From assembly GCF_023638035.1 (NCBI RefSeq), contig NZ_JAKRVX010000002.1, positions 124,001 to 188,000 on the forward strand: a DNA stretch of 64,000 nucleotides, written 5' to 3'. The notes under the pieces were generated by a model, which ran no database searches, was not told the origin of the DNA, and saw nothing but the letters and a program-made list of their open reading frames with translations. Origin of the DNA: Natronocalculus amylovorans (GTDB taxonomy: Archaea > Halobacteriota > Halobacteria > Halobacteriales > Haloferacaceae). Made by a program: the position numbers and the translations under genes. This document shows, one piece after another, positions 16,090 to 25,008 of this stretch; position 1 is the first letter of the stretch; every line of letters begins with the position of its first letter.

Positions 16090-16857
16090 TTATCGGTACG
16101 TAATATTGAGCTCGATCTCAGAGGCGATCGCTTGGAGCAACTCGGGCAGTGCAGACTCAATACCGGCATCTTTCATCCGATGGCGAGGCCCAGCGACGCT
16201 GATCCCACCAAGCACGCGATCGTCCGTTGCCATCACAGGACAGCCGACCGACCACAGTCCAGTCAGATGCTCATCGGCATCGATCGCAAAGCCACGGTCT
16301 CGAATCAGATTAAGCTCTGAAAAGAGCGCATCTCGATCCGTTGTCGTAGCATCCGTTTTCGCGGGGAGCCCCCACCGATCAATAATTTCTGAAACAGTTT
16401 CATCAGACATCGCCGCAAGTGTTGCTTTTCCAGCCGCCGTATGATGAAGAAATACACGTTTACCCACGCGGGCTTCGGTTCGAACCGCTTTCTCCCCAGT
16501 CCGACGAAAAACAAAGATACCCTTTCCATGTTCCGGGGCAATAAACTGTGCAAGTTCCCCAGTGGTCTCTGCGAGTTCTGTAACTTTCGGCTCGACATCC
16601 GCGAACGAGGGATATTGTTCGCGAACGTGCCCACCCAAATCAAGAAATCGAAGTCCAAGTCGATACCCTGAGGCTGTTCGAACAACGTACTGGTGTTTCA
16701 AAAGCGTCGAGAGGTGTCTGTGGGCAGTGCTTTTTGAAACGCCAACAGCCGACGCAACCTGTGAGACACCCACTCCATCGGATTGTTTGAGCGCGTCAAT
16801 AATCGCAAACAGCGTTTCATCTGATTGGATTAGCTCTCGGTCTCGATCGCCATTCAT
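16090..16857 (-). CDS. IclR family transcriptional regulator
   Basis: A 255-residue IclR-type regulator. The winged HTH is at about 8-65 (SDETLFAIIDALKQSDGVGVSQVASAVGVSKSTAHRHLSTL), followed by the effector domain (LDLGGHVREQYP, FLHHTAAGKATLAAMSD, GLWSVGCPVMATDDRVLGGISVAGP). IclR proteins bind palindromes as dimers of dimers and respond to small carbon compounds. Two identical-type palindromes GTTCCG-N5-CGGAAC lie between this gene and the divergent acyl-CoA dehydrogenase; one overlaps its own promoter region. That context predicts autorepression and control of the glutaryl-CoA genes. Confidence 0.93.
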   Translation of the reverse strand: MNGDRDRELIQSDETLFAIIDALKQSDGVGVSQVASAVGVSKSTAHRHLSTLLKHQYVVRTASGYRLGLRFLDLGGHVREQYPSFADVEPKVTELAETTGELAQFIAPEHGKGIFVFRRTGEKAVRTEARVGKRVFLHHTAAGKATLAAMSDETVSEIIDRWGLPAKTDATTTDRDALFSELNLIRDRGFAIDADEHLTGLWSVGCPVMATDDRVLGGISVAGPRHRMKDAGIESALPELLQAIASEIELNITYR

Positions 16858-16887
16858 ACACACTCCTCGAGCAGCAGCGTTTTCACT

Positions 16888-16904
16888 GTTCCGTCTTGCG
16901 GAAC
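16888..16904. promoter_or_regulatory. Palindrome GTTCCG-N5-CGGAAC, copy 1 (likely IclR operator)
   Basis: A perfect 6+6-bp inverted repeat around 5 bp, 31-47 bp before the IclR ATG, over the expected TATA position on the minus strand. The same sequence pattern recurs 92 bp away at 16980. Repetition of the exact arms and spacing makes chance unlikely. Binding by the adjacent IclR is inference. Confidence 0.7.
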
Positions 16905-16979
16905 AAATTAACGTGTAGAATGATAAAAGCGCGATTTCGATCGTCAATATATGGCCCCGGTCATCACCACGTACACTGT

Positions 16980-16996
16980 GTTCCGCTTCACGGAAC
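16980..16996. promoter_or_regulatory. Palindrome GTTCCG-N5-CGGAAC, copy 2 (likely IclR operator)
   Basis: The second copy has the same arms and the same 5-bp spacer length but other spacer bases (CTTCA rather than TCTTG). It lies about 60 bp upstream of the TATA-like TTAATAT (17057-17063), which itself is 25-31 bp before the acyl-CoA dehydrogenase ATG at 17088. This distance suits an upstream activator or a looping repressor site. Confidence 0.68.
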
Positions 16997-17087
16997 CTAT
17001 GTCGTCCCAATACTATAGATATCATCCGTTTCAGCCCCTCTATCGCCCACAAACCTTAATATCGGCAAGCAAAAACTCTCGACTATC

Positions 17088-18251
17088 ATGCTCGATTATG
17101 TTGGTCTCGAAGCAGACCTTGATTCGGAGGAACGAATGGTCCGTGATACTGCACGGGAGTTCGTTGAAAAAGAGTTCAAACCGATCGTTGGCGAGCACTA
17201 TATCGACGGGACATTTCCAACAGAGCTTATCCCGAAACTTGGTGAGCTAGGATTTTACGCACCAAACTTGGACGGCTACGGACTGCCGGGACTAAGTGAA
17301 ACTGCATACGGGCTGTTGATGCAGGAGTTAGAAGCGGGCGATTCCGGACTGCGATCGATGGCAAGCGTGCAGGGAGCGCTTGTGATGTACCCAATTTATG
17401 CGTATGGCTCCGACGAACAGAAAGAACAGTGGCTCCCGGAGATGGGAACCGGCGAAACGATTGGCTGCTTTGGCCTCACAGAACCGGAGCACGGCTCAAA
17501 TCCGTCTGCAATGGAGACGTATGCGACAAAAGCGGGTAATGAGTACGTGCTCAACGGCTCGAAAACATGGATCACGAACTCACCGATTGCAGACGTCGCG
17601 GTTGTGTGGGCGCGCGATCGGTCTGCAGAGAACACCCCGGTCCGTGGATTCCTCGTAGAAACCGATCGAGATGGAGTCTCCACAAATAAGATTGATGAGA
17701 AACTCTCGCTGCGAGCCTCAATCACAGGTGAAATTGGGCTTCAGAACGTCCACATCCCGAAAGAAAATATGCTCCCAGGTGTGAGTGGGATGAAAGGTCC
17801 ACTTTCATGTCTCACACAGGCACGATTTGGTATTGCGTGGGGTGCAGTTGGCGCAGCGCGTGACTGTTTTGAGACTGCCCGTGAGTACGCGACCGATCGA
17901 GAGCAGTTCGGTGGGCCGATTGCTCGCTTCCAACTGCAACAAGAGAAACTTGCAGAGATGGCGACACAGATCACAACCGCACAGCTGTTAGCATATCGGC
18001 TGTCGGAATTAAAAGAGCGCGGCGAGATGACGCCACAGCATGTCTCGATGGCAAAACGGAATAACGTCCGAATGGCTCGAGATCAGTCACGGATTGCACG
18101 AGAAATGCTCGGCGGCAACGGAATCACCGCAGATTACTCTCCAATGCGGCATATGGCAAACTTAGAGACGGTCTACACCTATGAGGGGACGCATGACATT
18201 CACACGTTAGTACTTGGGCAAGATCTCACTGGAATCGCGGCATTCGAATAA
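17088..18251 (+). CDS. Acyl-CoA dehydrogenase, glutaryl-CoA dehydrogenase-like
   Basis: A 387-residue FAD-dependent acyl-CoA dehydrogenase. Blocks seen are GCFGLTEPEHGSNPSAMET (about 126-144), LNGSKTWITNSPIADVAVVWA, the EKLSLRASITGEI segment and a C-terminal VYTYEGTHDIHTLVLGQDLTGI (about 363-384). The last block, with Glu in YEGTHDIH, is characteristic of glutaryl-CoA dehydrogenase, which oxidises and decarboxylates glutaryl-CoA to crotonyl-CoA; an Arg that binds the distal carboxylate in that enzyme is expected but I did not confirm it. The next gene, 22 bp downstream, is a class III CoA-transferase, as in glutarate degradation. Confidence 0.88.
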   Translation: MLDYVGLEADLDSEERMVRDTAREFVEKEFKPIVGEHYIDGTFPTELIPKLGELGFYAPNLDGYGLPGLSETAYGLLMQELEAGDSGLRSMASVQGALVMYPIYAYGSDEQKEQWLPEMGTGETIGCFGLTEPEHGSNPSAMETYATKAGNEYVLNGSKTWITNSPIADVAVVWARDRSAENTPVRGFLVETDRDGVSTNKIDEKLSLRASITGEIGLQNVHIPKENMLPGVSGMKGPLSCLTQARFGIAWGAVGAARDCFETAREYATDREQFGGPIARFQLQQEKLAEMATQITTAQLLAYRLSELKERGEMTPQHVSMAKRNNVRMARDQSRIAREMLGGNGITADYSPMRHMANLETVYTYEGTHDIHTLVLGQDLTGIAAFE

Positions 18252-18273
18252 CCCATGCATACGAAAGGCACAG

Positions 18274-19503
18274 ATGACCGGTGAAGCCCAGCACCCCGAA
18301 CAGAGTGACGGGCCACTTAGTGGCATCACGGTTATTGATGCAAGCCGCGTCCTTTCGGGGCCGTTTTGCACGATGCAGCTCGGTGATCTCGGTGCAGATG
18401 TAATCAAAATAGAGCGTCCGGAGACCGGTGATCAAACTCGTGGCTGGCACCCACCGACGTTTGAAGACAGCGGTGAGAGCGCATACTACGTCAGTATCAA
18501 CCGAAATAAACGATCGATCGCGGTCAACCTCGCGGATCAAAAAGGGCGCGAGCTTGTTCGAGAGCTTGTTTCGGATGCAGATGTCTTTGTTGAAAATTTT
18601 CGTACCGGAAAGCCAGAGCAGTGGAATCTCGGATATAAGACGGTACGTGAGCTGAACCCATCGCTTGTCTACTGTTCGATTTCAGGATATGGTGAGTGGG
18701 GACCAAAGAAGGACCATCCTGCCTACGATCTCATTATGCAAGCGGAGTCCGGACTGATGAGTATTACTGGGGAGGATGAGCGCCCACCAGTTCGGGTTGG
18801 GGTTGCAATCGCAGATATTGGTGCAGGTCATTATGCAACACAATCAATAGTGGCAGCACTGCTTGAACGTGAACTCGGTAACGGACGTGGACAGAAGCTT
18901 GATATTGCGCTGTTAGATGTGCTTGTCGCATGGATGACGTATATGGCTTCAAATTATGCTGCCACAGGGGAGTCGCCAACTCGGATGGGAAGCAAGCATC
19001 CAACGATCGCCCCATACCAGGGTGTTGAGACTGCTGATGGACATGTTATTGTTGCAGTACCGTCTGCAAACCTGTGGCCGAAGTTCTGTGTAGCGATCGA
19101 TCGAGAAGATCTCATCGATGACGATCGGTTTGAGACAAACGAAAAACGGGTACGGAACCGAGAGGCGTTGGATGCAATCATTGCTGACGTATTTGCAACC
19201 CAAAACACGGAGACCGTCATTGAGAAACTGACCCAGCATGGCGTTCCAGCAAGCAATGTGAATACGATGGCAGATGTGTTTGCACATGAGCAACTGCAGG
19301 CACGCCGAATGATACAAACCGTTTCACACCCCTGTATTGACTCGTTACAGATGGTTGGCGTGCCGATGCAGTTTTCGAAAACACCGGCTTCGATCAGGAA
19401 ACATCCACCACTGCTTGGCGAGCACACAACTGAAATACTCACCGAGACAGGGTATACAGACGAAGAAATCACCGCATACTTCGAGAACGATATTGTTGGC
19501 TAA
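18274..19503 (+). CDS. CaiB/BaiF class III CoA-transferase (glutarate CoA-transferase-like)
   Basis: A 409-residue class III CoA-transferase. Family blocks are GPLSGITVIDASRVLSGPFCTMQLGDLGADVIKIERPETGD near the N-terminus, VFVENFRTG, the SISGYGEWGP block, and AYDLIMQAESGLMSITG with the Asp that forms the acyl-enzyme anhydride (about residue 150). HPTIAPYQGVETADGHVIVAV follows. Together with the glutaryl-CoA-dehydrogenase-like gene just upstream, the likely reaction is transfer of CoA from succinyl-CoA to glutarate, as SUGCT does. That specificity is inferred from context. The ATG at 18274 follows the dehydrogenase stop by 22 bp. Confidence 0.88.
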   Translation: MTGEAQHPEQSDGPLSGITVIDASRVLSGPFCTMQLGDLGADVIKIERPETGDQTRGWHPPTFEDSGESAYYVSINRNKRSIAVNLADQKGRELVRELVSDADVFVENFRTGKPEQWNLGYKTVRELNPSLVYCSISGYGEWGPKKDHPAYDLIMQAESGLMSITGEDERPPVRVGVAIADIGAGHYATQSIVAALLERELGNGRGQKLDIALLDVLVAWMTYMASNYAATGESPTRMGSKHPTIAPYQGVETADGHVIVAVPSANLWPKFCVAIDREDLIDDDRFETNEKRVRNREALDAIIADVFATQNTETVIEKLTQHGVPASNVNTMADVFAHEQLQARRMIQTVSHPCIDSLQMVGVPMQFSKTPASIRKHPPLLGEHTTEILTETGYTDEEITAYFENDIVG

Positions 19504-19512
19504 CGCCAGCGC

Positions 19513-20196
19513 CTAGTCGGCAGCAGACTCTGCCCGAGATGGTGTAAACTGTGTTTCGTATTTTCGGACCGCGTACATGATGAGTGGGATGCCAATAACT
19601 GTTGGTCCAACCCACCGAAGCAACGGTGGAACCACGGTAAGGTTAACCGTGATTGATGCAGTCACCGTTGCAATGTAGCCACCACCCATGAACCCGATGT
19701 GTTTGTAGAACCATTGCATTCGATCCACAGGTGGGTTTCGTATTTCGTGTATCTCACGGACTGCGAGTACCAGTCCAATGAGTCCAAAGACGATCAGTGC
19801 AGGCCCAAGCGATAGCGTGCCAGAAAGGTATCCCCACCCACCAAATGCAATCATTCCACCCCCAGTAACTGCCATGAGTCCATGTCCGGCCCAATCTATT
19901 GGGGCAGCAACACCGGGTTCAGGTCGCTTTCTGGAGAGGACTCGATCGCCAGTAAAGACGAGATAACCAGAAAAAATGGCGATCGTAAACAAAAACCAGT
20001 TCGAATCAAAAAGTGCGATCGGAATAGCGGTCACCACAACAATCGCCATCGATCGGACATAGATCCACCCCGACTGAAGATGTCTCTTCGCACCTTTTGT
20101 GGTGGCGATTGCAACAAACCCGGAGAGCAGTGCAGCGGCACCCGCAATAATATGGATGAGTAGTGTCACGGTTAGCAGCTGTGAGATCATATCCAC
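19513..20196 (-). CDS. DUF2306-like integral membrane protein
   Basis: A 227-residue membrane protein with about seven hydrophobic segments. The first helix (LTVTLLIHIIAGAAALLSGFVAI) with a central His, followed by KGAKRHLQSGWIYVRSM, resembles DUF2306/cytochrome b561-like membrane proteins, in which paired His residues could hold haem; further His are in WAGHGLMAVTGGG and WFYKHIGFMGGGY. Function is unknown. It is divergent from the hypothetical gene at 20356 across a symmetric AT-rich regulatory region. Confidence 0.72.
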   Translation of the reverse strand: MDMISQLLTVTLLIHIIAGAAALLSGFVAIATTKGAKRHLQSGWIYVRSMAIVVVTAIPIALFDSNWFLFTIAIFSGYLVFTGDRVLSRKRPEPGVAAPIDWAGHGLMAVTGGGMIAFGGWGYLSGTLSLGPALIVFGLIGLVLAVREIHEIRNPPVDRMQWFYKHIGFMGGGYIATVTASITVNLTVVPPLLRWVGPTVIGIPLIMYAVRKYETQFTPSRAESAAD

Positions 20197-20238
20197 CGAT
20201 TAACACATCTGTATTTAAAATTATCTTTTATCATATGA

Positions 20239-20317
20239 AATTTGACTATTCTATACGTTTCTTTTGGGCCTTTAATTGGCTATTTGGGCCGTAATCGAAT
20301 AGTAGTAGTCAAATTTT
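20239..20317. promoter_or_regulatory. Divergent promoter region with nested inverted and direct repeats
   Basis: AAATTTGACTA (20239-20249) and TAGTCAAATTT (20307-20317) are a perfect 11-bp inverted repeat. Inside it the octamer TTTGGGCC occurs twice, at 20264-20271 and 20284-20291, exactly 20 bp apart (two helical turns). The block lies between two divergent genes. Such spacing suits cooperative protein binding. A TATA-like GTATACAAATA follows at about 20328-20338 for the rightward gene. Confidence 0.5.
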
Positions 20318-20355
20318 TTAGATAGCGTATACAAATACTGTCACGGTAATCTAAT

Positions 20356-20931
20356 ATGAGCGATCGACGACCACAAGGAATGTTGACTCATTCGGACCGC
20401 GCGTATCTTCTCGGTGAGTCATCTCCGAAGACAAACGCTGCTGAGCGTAAGAAACGACAGCGAATTCGGCGGCGAATCCGAAATGCAATTCTTGATTTTT
20501 CAGTCTTGGTGTACCTCGACTGGCGTGATCTTGAATTGATATTCGATGAGCTTGTCACTGAGTCAGGAATGATCGGTGATCGCGCACTGTATGACGGACT
20601 TATTGATATGATCGAGCTAGCGATGCGACAGAGCACGCTACAGGGTGTGGACTTCGGGCGGATGATGGAAATTGCAACGCTCCGATCGGTCGGTGTCTAT
20701 CACTTGGTGTACCGTGGCTGGCTTGTCGATGTTGAAACGGCACGTGAAACGACAGTCAAGCCCGAACAAAGCATTCCGCTTGAGGAGGTTCCAGAGGCGA
20801 TCGACAGATTTGAAGAAATCCCGCTTCCCGCAGCGTTAGCGCTTGAAGAGTTTGGTGTTACAACGCTTGAGGGAGTCTACGAACTGGCAGAGATGTATGC
20901 AAATGAAGCGTTCATCACAGACCAAACCTAG
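20356..20931 (+). CDS. Conserved haloarchaeal hypothetical protein
   Basis: A 191-residue soluble protein. The N-terminus RPQGMLTHSDRAYLLGES, followed by a basic stretch AERKKRQRIRRRIRNAILDFSVLVYLDWRDLELIF, is a pattern I know from a family of unnamed haloarchaeal proteins. The basic segment suggests nucleic-acid contact. The C-terminal half is acidic and helical (EEVPEAIDRFEEIPLPAALALEEFG). No enzyme motif is seen. It has its own TATA-like box and sits in a divergent regulatory region. Confidence 0.72.
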   Translation: MSDRRPQGMLTHSDRAYLLGESSPKTNAAERKKRQRIRRRIRNAILDFSVLVYLDWRDLELIFDELVTESGMIGDRALYDGLIDMIELAMRQSTLQGVDFGRMMEIATLRSVGVYHLVYRGWLVDVETARETTVKPEQSIPLEEVPEAIDRFEEIPLPAALALEEFGVTTLEGVYELAEMYANEAFITDQT

Positions 20932-21170
20932 GGTGGGGCTCTGAATGACGATAGACAGACTGGACATTGACATGGCCCATCATGAGAACGCACAATCGTA
21001 TCAATCTCCGCATCGCTGAGTTGGTCGATATCTTCTCTTGCAAGTGCCTGTAGCTCCGCTACCGACCGGCTCGAGGATTTTGGCGGTTGTTCTGCAACAC
21101 CCATCGTTCCAATAGAAACTCCGGTAAGGCTAATGGCAACACATCGCTTTCCAAACTGACGGCGGCGCAT
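20928..21170 (-). CDS. Small exported protein with Tat-like signal (uncertain)
   Basis: An 80-residue frame that begins MRRRQFGKRCVAISLTGVSIGTMGVA, which looks like a Tat-type signal peptide with a loose twin-Arg motif. The mature part is short, polar and ends with GPCQCPVC, possibly a metal or redox Cys cluster. It overlaps the 3' end of the convergent upstream gene by 4 bp. The signal peptide and acidic middle (REDIDQLSDAEIDTIVRSHDG) support a real gene, but I cannot name it. Confidence 0.5.
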   Translation of the reverse strand: MRRRQFGKRCVAISLTGVSIGTMGVAEQPPKSSSRSVAELQALAREDIDQLSDAEIDTIVRSHDGPCQCPVCLSSFRAPP

Positions 21171-21376
21171 ACATATCGTGCGTGAGCAACAGTACTAAAT
21201 CCTCCTCTCAGTGGAAGCTAGCTGCTCAGTCACATAGATACCGCTGTTTCGACCAGTAGCAATATAATACAAATTAAATACAATATCCCCACTAAATATT
21301 ATTTTGTGTTCAACATTTATTCTGATAGTGAAACCAATCGAAATTACTATTGACTCGTGCTACGTTCTACCGATTC

Positions 21377-22783
21377 ATGGGACATGGACCATCGATTGAC
21401 GAACTACATTTTGCTGAGACGCCAAGCGTAACGAAAGTGCCCGGACCAAACTCCGAATCGCTACTCGCACGACAGGAGGCAGTCGACAGCAGTGCAGTTG
21501 CATATCCAAAACGGATTCCGATCGGGATTGACGAGGCAAAGGGTGCAACGATCAAGGACGTAGACGGAAACGTCTTTTTGGACTTTTTCGGCGGAATTGG
21601 CGTACTGAATGTTGGTCACGCGAACCCCTACGTCATGGATGCAGTTCATGAACAGATGGACAAGGTGGTTCACACGATTGACTTTCCAACAGAACCTCGA
21701 ATCGAGCTGATTGAGAAGCTCAGAGAGATTGCGCCAGGTGACCTCAAAGGGGCAAGCAATGTTGTGTTTGGTGGGCCAAGCGGCAGTGATGCGATTGAAG
21801 GGTCAATAAAGCTTGCAAAACATAACACCGGTCGTCATGGGATGCTTGCATTTGAGGGTGCATACCACGGTGCGACAGCAGGTGCACTCAGCCTTACCGC
21901 AGGCAAAAAATACAAAGAAGGCTACGCACCGATGCTTCCGGATGTCGTACACGTTCCATATCCGTATCCAGCACGTGATCCGCAGCTACAAGGCGACATT
22001 GGAGGGTTCTGTCCAGCAGAGGACTGTTGTCAAAATACTGGCTGTGCAACCGCACTCGATGCCGTCCAACGGAAATTCGAAGACCCATACAGCGGTCATG
22101 AATCACCAGCCGGTATTTGGGTTGAGCCGATTCAGGGTGAAGGCGGTGTTGTCGTTCCACCGAAAGGATTCATGAAAGGACTTCGTGATATTGCAGACGA
22201 CAATGATGCACTGTTAATCGCAGATGAGATCCAAACTGGACTCGGTCGAACCGGTGAGTGGTTCGGCTCCGACCACTTTGGCGTAACACCGGATGCAGTC
22301 ACCATGGCAAAAGCACTTGGTGGAACCGGGCTGCCAATTGGCGCGATGTTGTATCACGAAAAGTTCGACACTTGGGGTCCGGGCGGGCACATTGGAACAT
22401 TCCGTGGCAACGTCCCAGCAATGGTGGGTGGAATCAAAGCGATCGAGTACATCGAGAATCATAACCTGTTGGCACACGCAGATTCAGTTGGCAGGTATCT
22501 CCGCGATCGATTCCGTGAAATTGCAGCAGAGACCGATCGGATTATCGAAGTCCGAGGGGAAGGGCTGTTTATCGGTGTCGAGTTTGTTGATGCGGCTGGA
22601 GCACCTGACAAGGAGATTATCAAAACGATCCAGAAAACCAGCTATAAAAATGGAGTGCTCGTTTGGAGTGCTGGCCGAAATGGGAATGTACTTCGATTAA
22701 TTCCACCGTTAGTTATCACCGAAACACAAGCAGAGGTTGGTGCGGACATTATTTGTGATGCGATCACAACTGCACTGGACTGA
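21377..22783 (+). CDS. Class III aminotransferase (4-aminobutyrate/diaminobutyrate type)
   Basis: A 468-residue PLP-dependent class III aminotransferase. FFGGIGVLNVGHANP, GPSGSDAIEGSIKLAKHNTGR (phosphate-binding), LLIADEIQTGLGRTGEWF (Asp near residue 283 for the pyridine N) and TMAKALGGTGLPIGA (PLP Lys312) are present in order. A Cys-rich insertion GFCPAEDCCQNTGC lies at 210-223. GABA, ornithine or diaminobutyrate could be the donor. The start at 21377 gives MGHGPSIDELHF; an upstream TTG would add 9 residues. An Lrp-type regulator is convergent immediately downstream, probably its regulator. Confidence 0.9.
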   Translation: MGHGPSIDELHFAETPSVTKVPGPNSESLLARQEAVDSSAVAYPKRIPIGIDEAKGATIKDVDGNVFLDFFGGIGVLNVGHANPYVMDAVHEQMDKVVHTIDFPTEPRIELIEKLREIAPGDLKGASNVVFGGPSGSDAIEGSIKLAKHNTGRHGMLAFEGAYHGATAGALSLTAGKKYKEGYAPMLPDVVHVPYPYPARDPQLQGDIGGFCPAEDCCQNTGCATALDAVQRKFEDPYSGHESPAGIWVEPIQGEGGVVVPPKGFMKGLRDIADDNDALLIADEIQTGLGRTGEWFGSDHFGVTPDAVTMAKALGGTGLPIGAMLYHEKFDTWGPGGHIGTFRGNVPAMVGGIKAIEYIENHNLLAHADSVGRYLRDRFREIAAETDRIIEVRGEGLFIGVEFVDAAGAPDKEIIKTIQKTSYKNGVLVWSAGRNGNVLRLIPPLVITETQAEVGADIICDAITTALD

Positions 22784-22803
22784 ATAGCCGATCGTACCGT
22801 ACC

Positions 22804-23325
22804 CTACTCGCTATTTGCTGGATCAATTCCGTGAGCTGCAAACAACGTCTCCTCACTGTAATCTCGTAACACCGTTGCACTTTCAGTATCTTTGATAGTT
22901 GTGATGACAAACTTTGAGCTTGTTCGTTGAATCTCTGGAATTGACTCGAAATTCGTAATTAAGGATTCAACGTGATCCCTACCCGGTAATCTGGCGATAA
23001 CAATAAAATCTGTTTCACCCATTGTGAAATACACATTGTTGACTCCCTCAACCTCTGCAAGTTTGTCTCCGACAACTGTATGATACCCCTTTCCGTACTC
23101 AGCCCAGACCTCCGAAATCAGTACAATTTCAAGACCGGCTGTTTGGTAATCGATTTCATACAGATCGTTTTTGAATACACCGGCCTCACGCATATTCGTC
23201 AATCGATAGTGAACCGTTGATTTTGGAATGTCGGTCACTTCGTGGATACGATCTGTGCTTGTTGTTTCTTCGATCGCGATCGCACGGAGAATACGGATAT
23301 CTTTCGCGTCAAGAGTTACTGACAT
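22804..23325 (-). CDS. Lrp/AsnC family transcriptional regulator
   Basis: A 173-residue Lrp/AsnC-type regulator. The HTH is at the N-terminus (LDAKDIRILRAIAIEETTSTDRIHEVTDIPKSTVHYRLTNM, about 5-45), followed by the RAM ligand-binding/oligomer domain with IVLISEVWAEYGKGYHTVVGDKLAEVEGVNNVYFTMGETDFIVIARLP. Such proteins sense amino acids. It is tail-to-tail with the class III aminotransferase (21-bp gap) and far enough from gcv genes to have its own promoter. Start at 23323-23325 chosen to match the family N-terminus. Confidence 0.9.
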   Translation of the reverse strand: MSVTLDAKDIRILRAIAIEETTSTDRIHEVTDIPKSTVHYRLTNMREAGVFKNDLYEIDYQTAGLEIVLISEVWAEYGKGYHTVVGDKLAEVEGVNNVYFTMGETDFIVIARLPGRDHVESLITNFESIPEIQRTSSKFVITTIKDTESATVLRDYSEETLFAAHGIDPANSE

Positions 23326-23589
23326 TGAACTATAATGTGTCTTTGATTCCCTACAGTATAGTAGTATTTGCCTTTGGGAACTAAAATCAAAATGAAAAGC
23401 AGCAGACAATTTCCTGTCTCAATTAGTAGGTGCCTCTTTCCACGTTGTTTGGTTGTCGTGGTTCACGTTTGCAACCCGACAATCGGTGATTATTGACACG
23501 ATCATATAAGATTTGTCTTTGATCTGGGCTCCGTGAGAAATAGGAAACTAAATTCAACAAATGACGTATATGTCAGAGTATATCCAATC

Positions 23590-25008
23590 TCACTTCAATC
23601 GGTGCCATGAGAGCCGAGGGTTACGTGCTGCACTTGCCTGATCTATTCGCTTTGCGGTGGTCCGTGACGGTGCCTGCTGTATTGCATCTTCGCTATCACC
23701 AAACGCGATATTAAATGCCTCTGCAAGATCATCAAGCGATGCCTGATTCTCAATTTCAGTTGGCTCGGTTAACATCGCTTCTGGAACCATTTCCGGCCAT
23801 TTTGTTGTCGGTGGATGAACACCGAAATCAAGCATTCGCTTTGCAAGATCTGCTGCATCCCGATCGCCTGCGGTGGCTGCAAATTCATGATGGAATGGGC
23901 CGTATGGTACTTCTAGGTCGATCTGTGAAGCGAGGTAGTTCGCATTAAGTACTGCTTTCGCACTCGCATCAAGCAACCCTTCGTCACCAAGTCGGGCAAT
24001 GTAGGCGTACGCTTTGATCAACACAAGCCAGTTACCCGAAAACCCATGAACCTTACCGATTGACTGCTCTGGCTCAAACAGCTCGAATCCATTGTCGGTT
24101 TGTTCTACCTGTGGCGATGGAAGGTACGGTGCGAGTTTCTCGACAACCCCGACTGGGCCCGCGCCAGGACCGCCGCCACCGTGTGGTGTTGCAAACGTTT
24201 TATGCACGTTGTAGTGCATAATATCGAATCCCATATCGCCCGGCCGACCCCGGCCGAGGAGTGCATTGAGATTTGCGCCATCGTAGTAGAGCAATCCACC
24301 AACGTCGTGTACCATCTCTGCAATTTCGACGATATCACGCTCAAATAGGCCGACTGTATTTGGATTCGTGAGCATGAGCGCTGCAGTGTCTTCGGAAACT
24401 GCCGCCTCCAATGCATCCACGTCAACCCGACCGTCTTCTGCAGACGGGAGCTCAACAACCTCGTATCCCGCCATCGCGGCGGTCGCAAAGTTTGTTCCGT
24501 GTGCAGAAGCCGGAATAATCACTTCGCTTTTGTCGTTGCCATGTGCCTCATGATATGCTTTTGCAACAAGAATTCCCGTAAACTCACCGGCAGCACCAGC
24601 AGGTGGCTGGAGCGTCACCGCATCCATTCCACCGATCGTTCCAAGGAACTCCTGTAGTCCATAGAGCATCCCCAAATTTCCTTGTGCAGTTTCCGCGCGT
24701 CGGTCCGGATGAATCGCCGCGCTCGGATCTGCCGCAATATCTTCGGTAAACTTCGGGTTATACTTCATCGTACAGGAGCCAAGCGGGTATGGCCCGCTTT
24801 CGATGCTCCAGTTCATCTGCGAGAGACGGGTATAGTGGCGGGCAATTTCCGGCTCCGAAAGCGCAGGCAAAGATAGCTCATCACGAGTGAGTGAGTCTGG
24901 AAGTGGGGAATCATCACCCCCGACGTTGATCGTTGTGTCATCCTTCTCTGAGAGGAGCGGTTCGTGTTTGTCCTCGCCTTCCGTGTAGCGTGCCTGCTCG
25001 TAGATCAT
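23590..25008 (-). CDS. gcvPB: Glycine dehydrogenase (decarboxylating) subunit 2
   Basis: A 472-residue C-terminal-type P-protein subunit of the glycine cleavage system. It decarboxylates glycine with PLP and passes the aminomethyl group to lipoyl GcvH. The PLP-Lys motif is [23 protein letters not shown] (about 264-286); [14 protein letters not shown] is near 78. The start overlaps the end of gcvPA by 4 bp (25005-25008), so the two subunits are translationally coupled. Last gene of the gcvT-gcvH-gcvPA-gcvPB operon. An 81-residue C-terminal part after [13 protein letters not shown] is normal; the tail is lysine-poor and variable. Confidence 0.96.
   Translation of the reverse strand: MIYEQARYTEGEDKHEPLLSEKDDTTINVGGDDSPLPDSLTRDELSLPALSEPEIARHYTRLSQMNWSIESGPYPLGSCTMKYNPKFTEDIAADPSAAIHPDRRAETAQGNLGMLYGLQEFLGTIGGMDAVTLQPPAGAAGEFTGILVAKAYHEAHGNDKSEVIIPASAHGTNFATAAMAGYEVVELPSAEDGRVDVDALEAAVSEDTAALMLTNPNTVGLFERDIVEIAEMVHDVGGLLYYDGANLNALLGRGRPGDMGFDIMHYNVHKTFATPHGGGGPGAGPVGVVEKLAPYLPSPQVEQTDNGFELFEPEQSIGKVHGFSGNWLVLIKAYAYIARLGDEGLLDASAKAVLNANYLASQIDLEVPYGPFHHEFAATAGDRDAADLAKRMLDFGVHPPTTKWPEMVPEAMLTEPTEIENQASLDDLAEAFNIAFGDSEDAIQQAPSRTTAKRIDQASAARNPRLSWHRLK

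Noticed and set aside
15883-16320. 145-codon plus-strand frame opposite the IclR 3' end
   Set aside because: It begins with a TTG and overlaps the regulator antisense; the translation is basic and unlike haloarchaeal proteins.
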